64,000 bases of DNA from Cyprinodon diabolis. Its lineage: Eukaryota > Chordata > Actinopteri > Cyprinodontiformes > Cyprinodontidae. This document shows, in pieces, positions 47,944 through 60,041 of this stretch. A model generated the notes under the pieces. It was not told where the DNA came from and did not search any database. It was given only the letters and a program-made list of their open reading frames with translations. Positions within the stretch are counted from its first letter, which is position 1, and every line of letters begins with the position of its first letter. The translations under genes were made by a program, and so were the position numbers. Where the stretch lies: the NCBI GenBank assembly GCA_030533445.1, contig CM060080.1, forward strand, positions 9,890,217-9,954,216, given 5' to 3'.

Positions 47944-48806
47944 TCAGAATTTTAAAGCCAGAGAGAGCAGCAGGGGGAAAATGGTGGAGGCAGAGTTAGA
48001 AGATGAGCTTCCACTGGAATTACTGGTTGAGTTGTTGGTCGTTGGAGCCATGGTGGTGTTCCCAGCCGAACTGGTGGTCGTAGGCGGTTTAGTGGCCGTA
48101 GTCGAGGACTTGATCGGAGCTGCAGTGGTGGTCGAAGCTGCAGCGGTGGTCGAAGCTGCAGTGATGGTCGAAGCTGCAGTGGTGGTCGAAGCTGCAGCGG
48201 TGGTCGAAGCTGCAGCGGTGGTCGAAGCTGCAGTGATGGTCGAAGCTGCAGCGGTGGTCGAAGCTGCAGTGATGGTCGAAGCTGCAGTGGTGGTTGTGGC
48301 ACAAACCATCTGCAATTAACCATTTAAATGTTTATACACAGATTAATATTTTCTCCATGTACATTCGCCATGTACCATGTTTTAGTGTTTTGATGCCTTC
48401 TTTTACCCACTAAACTTAATACGCTGCTAAGCAGAGAGTACATACATCTGAATTAATGATGCTGTAGCTGAGAAACATCCAAAACATGGAAGGTAATCGC
48501 TGCTGAACAGCAGATTTGGGGAACACCATGAGTTAGCAAATTAGTTTACAGTACTCAATTCAATAAACACAGTCATGCCAAAAGAAAAACTGACTTCTTA
48601 CAGTCTAAACAGACTGCGAGACAATAATGCATTTGGGACTTTTTATAATAACGCAGTCTTTCCTAACAAATTCTGGATAAAATACCAAATACCCTCCCAA
48701 AACTAATCAATTGCAGTTATCAAATTAAGTTTTCATAATCAAGCAAACTTACCCATGGTGAGAGATAAGAACTGAGCAGAAGAGCCGTAAAGAAAGCGAA
48801 GAACAT
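47944..48806 (-). CDS. GPI-anchored mucin-like protein with 10 hexapeptide repeats (CD24-like)
   Basis: Two exons, 48753-48806 and 47944-48309, joined in phase 0, encode 139 residues. Exon 1 gives the signal peptide start MFFAFFTALLLSSYLSPW. Exon 2 opens with MVCA, a plausible signal-cleavage end. It is followed by ten exact 18-bp units (48121-48300 on plus) encoding variants of ASTTAA and ASTITA. Then comes a Thr/Ser/Asn-rich stretch with sequons NTT, NST and NSS. The tail ASTIFPLLLSLALKF is a GPI-attachment type signal. It has the same intron phase and plan as its two plus-strand neighbours but opposite orientation. The role is unknown; a densely O-glycosylated surface protein is inferred. 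A TATA-like ATTTATAAC lies about 85 bases upstream of the ATG on the minus strand. Confidence 0.78.
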
Positions 48807-48885
48807 CTTGTCAGCTCGATAGCTGAAAGTGGTATTCTGCAGGTCAGATAAATAACTGAGAGGATATGCTTTGCATTTTAAACCC

Positions 48886-48895
48886 TGTTATAAAT
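48886..48895 (-). promoter_or_regulatory. Candidate TATA-like box of third GPI-mucin gene
   Basis: The minus strand reads ATTTATAACA about 85 bases before the start codon at 48806. Confidence 0.35.
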
Positions 48896-49049
48896 TTCCC
48901 TCCCACCTGTTTCCCACACACATCTGTCAACCCTGTTTGGGTGTGTGTTATCTGTTATCACACAAAACCACACCTTCCAGTCCTTAAGTGATGGATATTA
49001 CTATCTAGCCATCTTTTGTATGGGAAGGTATCCATCTTTTCCACCTGCT

Positions 49050-49665
49050 ATAGAAGCACCATAGAGAGCGTTATGGCCAGCTGTCTCACTGTGTGGTGTG
49101 GAGGCTGCAGTGCCTCAGACTGGAAGAAGGTGAGAAAATGGTGAGAACAGCAGAGAGGATCATGGGGGTTCCTCGTCACTCCATTAAGGACATTCCATCC
49201 CAGCTATGTGTGTCCCCTCACACCCCCACCATGGGCTGTTCTCCCTGCTTCCATCTGGAAGAGGCTTTGCAGCCTCCGCTGAAGGTTCAGCAGGTTCTGC
49301 AAAAGCTTTTTCCCCGCTGCCATCAGAATGATAAACTGTTAAAAACGAAACTGGACTGTGTCAAACTGGCAACATTATTTTGCACTACCAACATGGCTGA
49401 AACTTTTAGAATCCTTTTCAATAGGACACAAGGCAATGTTCTACTGCATTTTGCACCATATTTATTTTGCACTGCATCAAACCTTTCCATATTAATACCA
49501 TTTTGCACCATTATATTTTAAACTGGTTTTCCTTTTCTCCTATATGTTTACCTGATGATCACTGCTGCACTTTATAATAGTAATGTTCATTTCACTGTTG
49601 TAAGCAGTATGCAATGTAATTTAATTTTGCATACACTCACTGTGTACAAAGTAAATAATAATGAT
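49050..49665 (+). mobile_element. LINE 3' fragment (plus strand)
   Basis: The plus frame from 49093 reads MVWRLQCLRLEEGEK and, further on, CVSPHTPTMGCSPCFHLEE. It matches the LINE fragment at 44535-45288 in inverted orientation, including the 3' UTR. It is 5'-truncated and sits inside the right half of the inverted duplication. Confidence 0.75.
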
Positions 49666-49965
49666 TTGATGTGGTACAAAACACCAACCTTTCATGCAAC
49701 AATGCACAAAAAATACAGTTTTGCAGTCCAGTTGCATGGGAATTTTTTTGCCATTTACTTAAAGCTATCTTATCAGATGTGTTTTTATCAAGGAAAAAAG
49801 AAAAAATATATTTTTTCTGTTTCCTGAATTAGATTTGCATACACGCAGTGAATTACATATAATTAAATAAACTGACCAACATGGTACCAAGCTGTGAAAG
49901 CCCATTGTTTTGTTTGCACATTAGGCTCAGGTTTTTCAATCGCATGTATTTCTACAACGAAAACG

Positions 49966-51547
49966 CCACAATTTTATCACAACTTTCATATAAACAATTA
50001 GCATTAGTGTTTAAAAAGTTGTGGGCAAGGGCAAACTGTTTTTAGCACTTATTCTTAAATGTAATTTGTGGATATAAGAATGCATAAGAAAAAATAAGTA
50101 ATGCTGTAACAGTAACCCCTGTTGTTTATGAAAGTTTGATGCTAAACCTTTGCAACTTTGGAGAGTACTGGATGAAAACACTTTCAATTAAAAATTTCAG
50201 ACTAGTTTAAGTCTTTATGCCTCACAGATGTAGTAACATGAAAAATATAGGATCTAGTCTTTATGTTAGGAAATCCCAACAAAATCCTCAGTTATCAGGC
50301 TGTAGAACCCTTCCTCCTCCTCTACCTGTTGAGGGATTGCCATCAAAGGGTCTCTCTATCTTTTAAATAATGCTGGAATTCACCTTTTTTTTGTTCCACC
50401 TCCTCCCAGCACCCACTCCTGATCTGGATGGGAATTGTATCCTGCTCAGATCAACAGACAAAAGCTCCATTGTCCATCTGATCTTATCTGTTGGATTCCT
50501 ATCAGGACCCGTGCTCCGTGATCCTAAGCCCCCTACCCTACCCTATCCTCACTGTTGTTATCCTCACTGGTCGTTATCAGAAACTATAGGAACCTTCTTT
50601 TTTCAGAGATGTTTGTATTCATCTTGAATTGCAGTGTTTCTCCCCTTGCAGTCACCCCTTCTCAGAGCAAAAGATGTTGCTGAAACCACATTCCTGCAGT
50701 GCAGTCTTTAAAGAGAAGGGCACTCATGTGTTCTCCTTTGTTAAAGAGTAACCACTTAAAGCTTCCCTTCTGCTTCACAACTAAAACAAAAACAAATAAA
50801 GCAGAGAATTTGAAAACCCCTGCAAAAAATACGTACAGTTATAGAAACTGGAAGCGACATATTGCAGTTATGTGCAAAAAATATTTATTAAAAAATGCCT
50901 TTTAAGCTAATATTTGAGCAAACTTGAATCATTATTGGTTTGCAGTTAAAAGGTTAATGAATTCTGCAGCTTTGGGGCAGCTATAATAAATGAACGTTAA
51001 CCAGCTTCACCCTGGGGAAGTCCAGAGGATGGTGTTTGGCAGACCAAAGAGCCCTGATTGGTTCATAGTAAAAGGTCACATAGATCAGAAGGTGCAATAC
51101 CATTAAACTATTAAAAAAAAACTTTTTAGAGTAAAAGAAAGTCAGAAATGTTCTATTAGCCAGTGAAAGGAGTTAAGTGGTGTAGTGATGTGTCTGTGTA
51201 TGATAATCAACACTAGTAAATGTAGGGTGTATATGAGCTGATGAAATGCAGTAGAGGTTTGATAAAGGACATTCCAGGCAATGGCATAAATATCGGTAAG
51301 CAGAGACAGAAGTTGCTTAGGGGCCCATGACCTCTTAGGGACCCCATCACTGACACCTGGTAGGCTCCCTATGTAATTATAGACTAGGACGTCTCTTTGC
51401 AGATGTAATAGTGTGAAAAATTCCTCTTAAACCCACCTGATCCTGAAGTGACTGACCGCACCGGACCATATTTATATGCCAAAACATGCCAGATTTCAAC
51501 ATGACGGTGAGCCGTTTAAACAAGACACCAATAGCAAAGCAGACAGT
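49966..51547. other. Intergenic stretch
   Basis: I found no gene or assignable element. A proline/leucine-rich plus frame at 50370-50627 has no recognisable domain and is likely chance. Confidence 0.5.
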
Positions 51548-52340
51548 GGCCGTTTCTCAATTTTCGAGAACGCGAGTACGTACTGCTGTTCTCGTCAAGT
51601 CCGTTCTTGGCGAGAACGCAGGAAGATCGGACTTGACGAGAACGCGAGCATGCAAGCACGTATGTGTATTGGAACAGAAGCGTACTCGTGACATCATCAC
51701 ATGCAACGTTCTTTAGCATTTCTTTAACAGTCAAAACTATTTATTCCCTACACAAAACATTTTGAAAACAATATTTTTAATTTCTAAAGCTTAAAAAACA
51801 TTTAAAAAAATTACCGAACCGCAAAAAACCGCCATGAGAACGAGCGGTAGTTCACACATAACTAGACCGAGAGAAGTGCACTACAGACGGGGTAACATTA
51901 GCCCTGGCTGCGGTTACCCTCGGAGGTCTGCTGGTCACTCTGGTCCGCTCAACGTCGGACTTTTTTTTTTAATTTCGCACTAACTCTGTAAACAGGCCAC
52001 ACAGGGAGGCTTAAATGTATAATGTTATCGCCTCAAACGATTTCAAAACGTACTTTTGAAGAACAACAGCAGCAGAAAAGGGAATGTTTAACTTAACACT
52101 GTGAGCGCTGTCTCGAATCAAGCTGCGGCCGCAGGGCATTCTGGGGAAGCGGTCAGTCTGAAGAACGCACAAGTCTGCTCAGATGCATGCTCAATAAAGA
52201 GGGCGGGGCGAGAACAACATCCGGGGATTTGGTGCGTTCTCGATCTGGCGTTCTCGAAAATTGGAACGGTACTCAGGCTGAGGCTGATGACGTGTCACGA
52301 GTACACGAGAACGCTCAAGAACGCATATTGAGAAACGGCC
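51548..52340. mobile_element. MITE-like element with inverted ends, 0.8 kb
   Basis: The left end GGCCGTTTCTCAAT and right end ATTGAGAAACGGCC are perfect inverted repeats of 14 bases. AGT flanks both sides (51545-51547 and 52341-52343), so a 3-bp duplication as in PIF/Harbinger elements is possible. Repeated GAGAACGC motifs fill both terminal regions. No transposase was seen. Confidence 0.75.
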
Positions 52341-52569
52341 AGTGGTACTTTAAATGACTATGTTAATAACTGTGTATAGTTCATTAGACAGTTGGTAAAA
52401 AATACACTCATATAATATGTTTTAAACCGCAATAAAGATCTTAAAAGAACGATGTATTTGAATATTTTATTTTTTACACTGTGGTTTGGAATTATGGGTA
52501 ACCCAGAGCATAGATTAAAACCATAACCGTTACGTACAATGTGTTAGCGACGATGGATACCAAAAAGAG

Positions 52570-53151
52570 GTACTTAAGTAGCCTGATAAACCAGACTGAA
52601 TGTGAGATTGAATGTGTAATTTAGTCTGGCCCCAATGAATGAGACATCGGAAGATTGTTGATGAGAACAACCCGTTGTCTTTCAAACCATGTCTGTGCCT
52701 ATTGGCCAACGCTCTGACCAATGAGCTCAACTGACTGTTACCTAGGAAGCGTGACAGAAAGCCGGTGGGGGGGTGTAAACAAAAAGCCAGTTGGTAAAAC
52801 GGTGAATACGTCCTTCTTAAAAATGAATGAGCGTAGAGCCTCTTCCTGCTCACATTTCAATGAAAACACCAAGTCTAACCCCTCCAAAACTGATTCCAAA
52901 GCTGAGTCAAACGAGAACTGTTCCATAGTTGTTGCCACCTTCCTTGTTGTGCTTTCTCCAGCATTGCGCAGCTTTGTCTTCACACCCTCAAAACCCCGCC
53001 CGCTTTGCATTCAAAAATTCAAAACACATCTCGGCATTGTGATTGGCCAACCAGTTCTAGGGCCCGGGGCATTGATCGAGGCTAGACCACTCGCAGGCAG
53101 AAAATTATTTTGGCCGCTGGCGGTTAGGGCTAGTTTACTAGGCTAGTACCT
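52570..53151. mobile_element. Non-autonomous DNA transposon, 0.58 kb
   Basis: The left end TAGCCTGATAAACCAGAC and the reverse complement of the right end TAGCCTAGTAAACTAGCC are similar. The near-identical octamers GTACTTAA and GTACCTAA flank them, suggesting an 8-bp duplication with one change. Open frames inside are unrecognised. Confidence 0.6.
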
Positions 53152-53160
53152 AAGCGGATT

Positions 53161-56100
53161 CCAGAAAAGAAAAAGGAAAGAAGAGCTGCTGAAAGAACGG
53201 AAAAAAAGTCCCAAAATAAACACGCTCTTATAAGCATCTCCCTGACATGAGTTTTTGGTGGTGAGCTGTCACCAATGGTTCCAGGGTTCAAAGTGCGCAG
53301 TCATTTTTCCGCGTGAAATGTGTGATCATACACTACAGAGAATTGCATAATTGTTTCTTCTTGGCCGATTTATGGAACTGTCGCCGTATCCTGAACCTTT
53401 ATCACAGATAATGTTGCTTACGGGCCTATTGTTGTGTCGTTGCGCCATTGATTCCAGGGACACTTTCTCCTTTAATACATTCAAAGTAAATCAACTAGAA
53501 CTAAAATATTAAGCCCTTGTTTTTGTACATGTATGTTTCACATTTTAAAAATGGTTTACTAATTAAGAACAACTTAATAATCAGTTCTATCTTCCAGATA
53601 TTTCTACATAAACCTGTGAAAACATGCTGTAAAATCTACACTTTGAAAGAAAACAAGCATCTTATTAATGTTAAACTCACCATATTTTTTATTCTAAATT
53701 TTCAGCTCATCCTATAATCAGAATTAGCTTTTAAATATATAAATATATATTTATATATTTGAGAGCGATGTCCTTAATCTAAGAGCATAGTGTCATATTT
53801 TGAGATGGCTGGATGTCTCGAAGAAGAAACATTAAGTTGAAAACAAAACTAAACTAAGGTGCGTGTATTGTCCATGTCCATGGGGGGTGGTTTTTAATGA
53901 AGTTCAATTTAAAGAGTTTGACCTGAGGGATCTCTTCTCAGGAAAGAAGCGGGGAGAGAAAGCCTAAAGGTGTAAACACAGAGCTTTCCTTTACAATAGA
54001 AATAAAATATGACAAAATGTGTGCCTACCTAGATCAACATGCTCCCTCAGTTGATATTACACGTTAAGTTCCCTTTACAGCGAACCTTTTTTTTTCAAAT
54101 TCCTTTTTTTATTTTGTAATTTAAATGTTTTGGTCAAAAACACAGACCAAAATATTTTCTTTTACTCTATTCAAGTCTTTAAACTGTATGACACACACAT
54201 TGACCTCTGAAAGTTGCATGCATTATCAGCTATAAATTCAGAATGAACAGGATACAGAGCCGACACAGTGACACAGCAATCAAGATTGTGCTACTTGATC
54301 AGTGATGAGCATCTTTGCAATAATTTTGTCAGGGAATCTTCCATTAAGTACTGTTTTACCACATCCTCTGTAAATTTAACAGAACCAAAGAAGCTGGATC
54401 AGTAAGAGTTGTGACTCGGATCATGACCTGTTTTTAGTGTGTTGAAATTTCTATGCATCTTGACAAAAAAACCCCCACATTAATAGAATCTTAAAACCCT
54501 TGGAATACAGTTTTGATAATTTTGTAAGTATTCTGCAGGTTTTTCCTAGATGCATCCCTCCATCATGTCACCTCCACCCTTCTCATAGCTACACTTCACT
54601 TCCGATGCTGGTTGAGCTGTTAGTTCCTGCAACCACATCCTTCCATTGTGCTTCTCGCCAAACAATGAAGCAATGCTGTAGAAGTGTCGTCCAGCTGCTT
54701 ACAGTAAATGTTCAATGTTAACCTGTGAACGGAATAACTCCCATATTCCTGATTCTTTTGTAAATGTAAAACATTATAAAGCACATTTATTCTATAAACT
54801 AGTCTTGCAAACATCTGGAGAAGCATTTGCGTGCGGTCTGGTGTAAATAGTGTTTTAGTAACAAGTTCTGGTTTACCAAATAATCAACACAGCAGTGGAA
54901 TTATGCTGATATTACAAGCAGAGGATGTTTTCCAAAAATACTCTCTGCTCTTGTGTTCCACCTTCAAGTGCCATTATTCAGCATTGCTGCAACCTGCAGC
55001 GTCTGCACTGACACACAAATACACACGGAGAGTTGCAAATTAGCTATTGACGCTAAAGCAACAGGAAAAGTAAAATGAGTCCGCAAATAGACTTTGTATT
55101 TGAATATTTCAACAAATGACAAGCCTCTACTGTATTACTACATAAGACAAAACGTATGATGTTTTTCTTCTTGGTTGCGTAGTGTTTGTTTTCACCTCAG
55201 TGTGCTTTATCATTTGAGCCCACATGTATTTAAAAAAAAAATTACTTAACCTGTTTTTTTTTCTGAAGATCTCTAACAAATGAAACAGAAACCTGTGTGT
55301 CTTATGTAAAAATCTGTTTTGCAATTCAAGTGCTAAGTAAGCAATCAGATCACACACTTTCGATTTTCAAAAAAAACAGAAAACCCAGAGGGGAGAGTTG
55401 GAGTCAAGAAAATAAAGATGGATGTAATTTGAAATGATAATCTTTGTTAAACACTAACTGTTTCTGGCGCTTACCATCTAATTTATTTTTTCCTCTAATC
55501 TAATACGAGTAAAAAAATAACTTTAAAGTCCCAAATTAAAGAATTAATACTTTTTAGTCAAAATATCTTTGGTAAAATGATGAATAACCACCTATATGAA
55601 GCTTGTATCCTATTTAGGGGTAAAGATTGATGAAAGTTACCAGTTTATGTTTAATAAGCACTGAAGTTTTAGATTGCACATGATCTTTCTACTAAAAAAA
55701 GGTTCCCATCGTCTTTGGGGGAGAAACCGCCCACAGCATCACTTATGCCTGAGCTTATTTACTAGCTGGCATGAAGTATTTCTCCATATAAAGTCTTTAT
55801 GTTTATACCAGGCCTCCTAAAAGGTTTAATGCCCAAATTCTAATCCATTGTAAACTAGTCTTGAACGACATGGATTCTCTTCCATTATCATTATTTTTAT
55901 CTAATCAGTTTTTTATATTTTTTGATCTCCCCTTTCCTTATTTCTTTTCTTTTCCTCATCAATCTTTTGTTTCTTGTGCCCTTGTTTTGTTTCCCTGGAA
56001 CGGCTTCTTTATAAAGAAGATGGAAGTACCCGATCCCCTCTCCCTCCAATTCAATTTTCTCATTAGCACATCTGCACTGTGTATTTATCAAATATGGGTT

Positions 56101-59100
56101 GCTTCACCGCATCTTGCTCTTGTGCAGTACTCGACTTTGGGTGTTTTTTTTTTTCCTTGCCTAGTTCTGGGCTCATGTTTTTCACTTCCTGCCTTGTAGC
56201 TCCTTCAGTTTTATTTCAGTTACATGATGTTTTACTGCTTTTCTTTCAGACCTGCTTATTGAACATGCTGTTGCTTTTATAGAGCTAAACAGACTTAATA
56301 CTGACCGGCTGTACCTCAGCAGCAGTAATACCTGGCTGCCTTTACTGTAATTATTTGTAGAGCTGGACTTAGATCTCTGAAAGCTTGATTCTTCTTTTTT
56401 TCCTTTTTTATTATTATTAATAATAATAATAATATCTTTTTCAAATAATTATAACCAGCTAATGTATATTCAGTACTTTAGCACCTGAGAGACAATTTAT
56501 GTGAATGTACCTAATAAGGCCTTATCATTAGAAAGATCAACTAGTAAGAACTAAGAGCTTAACCGATACATCTGACCACAACCTGGTCTACCACACCCAT
56601 CTTCACCTATTATAAGAGGAAAGTTAGTTGTGCATAAAGAAAAGAGTGTTGCACAATCTGACTTTAACACAATGAGGCCCAAAGACTGATGTTTCTTCTT
56701 TGAAAGACAAAAAAAAAATCTATTTAGCCTTTGATGTTTTAAAAGACTCGTAAGCAGCACAGCATTACTGCAGGTTCGTTAAAAAAAAAATCTTTTTAAC
56801 TCTTAAACTATCTTTCTCTTTAGCATACCTCAACCTCAGCCTGATCGGATGGGGAGAGCAATGTTTAAATCATGTCAAAAATTATCAATTAGATTTAGGT
56901 CTACACTTTGGAACATTTTAACCCATTAATCTACTTTGGTATAAATCATAGAGGTCCTTGGATTTTCTTTAGTGGTGCAAAACAAATTTATTGGTATCAG
57001 CTAAATGTGTTTACAGTGAAACTTATTGTAACAAATGCTGGTGACAACAAAACAGGAAGAGCGGTTTTAGTTTATTCTGTTTCTTTTTCGCTCCAGAAAT
57101 AACACATTAAATTTGATCAAACTTGGAATAAATATGTTCCAGTTCAAAGTTTAAGATAGAATAAGATGAGATAAAAAAAATCAGATGAATGAATTAATCA
57201 AAGTTTAATTGTTGTTAATAGAACTTAACAACACCACCAGGAAGACCAAAGTGCTTCACAGAAAGACAAAAATATTGTAAAAAAACATATATCCTAAGCT
57301 TACCATATGAACATTTAGACAGAAATGACGCACCAACAAAAACATATTTCCATGTTAAGCAGATCCCAACACAGAAATGGAAATAGTGGGAAGCGTATGT
57401 CTGTTTACAGGGAAAGTGGTCACCATGGATTTGCTTTTTCACCAATCACCTTATCGTAAATATGTAAATATCTCTTCAGTAGTACAGGGCATCAGTGATC
57501 AGTTAATTGTAAACAGGGTAAATCATTTACCTGTGTGTCCACATAGTGTCTGGTTTGGCACAGGCCTGTTTTAAGGATGAGTTGGAAAAGAGGAGAAAGT
57601 ATTTTCCAATCTAGTATAAATATGCTTGCCTGTTTAGGGTTATGAGTTCCAAGGTATACCAAAGAGAGGGAGCCAATAAAGCTTAAAGACTAGCCATGAT
57701 GTACACCTACAACTCATGTCAGTTCAGAGACTATTATTTGTACGATGGGTAAAGACCTACAAAAGGATCCACCCATGCACAGTGACAGCATTTAGTATTT
57801 CCTTTTTGCACCACGTCTCCGCAAACCTCAAACATCATGCATTATCTCTTGAATTGACCTGATAAAGGAACACAAAGCAGCAACTGCTGTATGAAGAGGA
57901 AAGCCAACGTCAAAAATCCCCTCAACCACATCATCGTTGTGGTGAAACACAGTCTCAGCAGCTTATGCTGCGGGATACTTTTCTTTATCACATAGATATA
58001 TTAAATAAAATGCTTAAAGTACAGACCTAAACCCAAAGCATCTGGGCTTCTCTACTATACTACTACTACAGTAAGTGCACCATACTTTGGATATTTTCTT
58101 TTGTAACAAAGTAACATCATTTTTGTTTCACTGCACAATTATTATCCCATAAAAACCCCTAAAGGATACATTAAGTTTTTAACTCTACCATGGACAAATA
58201 CAAAAACAAGGGCTGTGAATATTCCCTGTCATCTAAAGTTAAGAATATATAATTTTGAAAATAAAAAATAAATTTTGTAAAGAGAACAGAGACCCTAAAG
58301 TTCTTAAAGATTAGCACAGCTTTCAGGATCATAAACTTAGTCACTTCTTGCTCCAAATATACCATCAAGGGGCTGAAAATATGTCAACCTCAGGGCCTTA
58401 AAATTCTGTGTTAACAAACCAATAGTCTACATGAAAAGAAGTTCAATATATATCAGGGGTGTTGGGTAGATTACCCAGAAATTCCTCTCAAGATATCATA
58501 TAACATCTGACTTAATATAAAGGAAAATTATGATCAGACCAACAATATAAAAATGTAAAAGTATACAGAACTCTCCCTTTCATCATAAACTGTAGTTTTT
58601 GCAGAATCAATTTTTTTCTCAAAAGGTTAGTCAAATGTAAATGAGCAAAATGTCCCTAAGTCAGCTTTATATGTGGGAAAACACTTTGTAGAAGATATAA
58701 AATATGCTACACACTATCTGATCCTATGTTGTTTACCAGCAGGAGGAAAAGATGGCTTCAATTACAATTATCTTTTTTACACAGATTTGTTGGACCTATC
58801 CCTAAATTAGTATCTCAACAGCATTTTGCAACATAACCTTCATTTAAAAAGGTGTCCTTTTATGTCGTGCGAAAAATGCCTTTCCACCCATTGCTTTCTG
58901 CTTGAGAGAAAATGCGCTTTGAATGTGTTGTTCTAAAGGGCGTTACCCAACGCAAACAGGAGAGACGATGAAACCTGGGCAACAGCACATTATAATTCCA
59001 CTAAATTAAGGGTTGTTTTAGACTTAGATTTTATTTTGAAAAAGAAATTTCGTTAAGTACAGGTTTCTAGACTATTTCATTTTTTAAAGTGCAGCCTTTA

Positions 59101-60041
59101 TGACCGTGTCTTTTGTGACTGTAAATTTATTTTATTTGTATTGTAATTTTTGAAGCACTTTGTGACCTCTATGTCTGTGAAAGGTGCTATATAAATAAAC
59201 ATGACTTACTCTAACCATGGAGAAAATACATGATCTTCTTTGGATTTCGTCCAGTTATAAAAACAAAAAAATGGCTGACATTGTTAATGAGTCCTGGAAC
59301 AGGAAGAGGATTAGGTGACGTGTATGGTTTGCATTTAGATGCTTGAGAAAGACACCAGTAAAGGCAAACTGTGGGTGAGACCAGAACTTTAAACAGGGAG
59401 CTTACGAGACTTCCGCTTTGTGCTGTATTTAGCCAAAATACAAGAGCAAAACTATTGCTGAACATCAATGATATCATACATTATTAACATATCATACTGG
59501 CTCAAGGGTGGATAGACAGAGACTTCATTTCAAACCAATTCTTATGGAGTTCTATATCATTATAGTGGTATTAAAACAAAGGGTAATGCTGCATAAGTGG
59601 AAAAAGATGCCATCGAATTACCAGCTACTGTTCATTCATACCTGCCACAGAGCATTATTGTGTGCTCCGGAAAAGCAGAAGCCTTATTTGTTTGCTGCTT
59701 CATACATGTTATCAAACACATATTTGCATTCTGAAAATAACACAAGTTTCCCAGGAAGTAAATTATACGGGTTTTGTGTTTTTACTTACATATCAACATG
59801 GTTAGAAAGTTAATAGGAAACCCAAAGATGCTTATCATAGTTATTCTTCAGTGGAAATCAATGAAGTGCATTTTAATGTTAAATCATTGCTGGATTTTAA
59901 TGGTCTAACAGCAGCGTGACATTAGGCCTCTGTCCTCAGTTTGAAAATTAAACTGAAATGACTTTTACTGCCCATCTTCCTCAACTCTCAACCCCATTTC
60001 CTGTCAATTCTCATTGGAAAATAAAGGCCACTAATGCCAAA
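53161..60041. other. Gene-free stretch of about 6.9 kb
   Basis: I could support no gene here. Two small features stand out: a perfect 28-bp AT palindrome at 53733-53760, and a retroposon tail (AGGTGCTATATAAATAAAC) near 59181-59199. Long frames such as 55861-56199 are low-complexity Phe/Leu/Ser strings without domain resemblance. Confidence 0.5.
53733..53760. repeat. Perfect 28-bp AT palindrome
   Basis: The sequence equals its own reverse complement over 28 bases of A and T only. It could extrude as a cruciform. Confidence 0.9.

Larger units (their letters stand above)
47235..49965. repeat. Inverted duplication flanking the third GPI-mucin gene
   Basis: The arms 47235-47520 and 49665-49965 are reverse complements at roughly 80 percent by eye. 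For example, left-arm AAAACTGTATTTGTTGCACA and TTGTTGCATGAGAGGTTAG, and GTAGAAATACATGTGATTGA, all recur inverted in the right arm. The 2.1-kb loop holds the whole minus-strand gene at 47944-48806 plus a LINE fragment. Confidence 0.7.

Noticed and set aside
47924..48319. Plus-strand 131-codon frame rich in Val/Glu/Ala and other minus frames over the 18-bp repeat
   Set aside because: Same repeat effect. The Thr/Ser frame with signal peptide, sequons and GPI tail explains the locus.
54231..54372. TATAAA followed 70 bases later by a short hydrophobic frame (54304), like a fourth small gene
   Set aside because: There is no second exon with stalk and anchor downstream, and the peptide does not resemble the other signal peptides.
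54590..54640. Minus-strand stretch reading AGTNSSTSIGSEV, similar to the stalk of the third gene
   Set aside because: Too short, with no signal peptide or GPI tail nearby. Likely chance.
55861..56199. 112-codon plus frame
   Set aside because: It is a low-complexity Phe/Leu/Ser string from pyrimidine-rich DNA with no splice or domain support.
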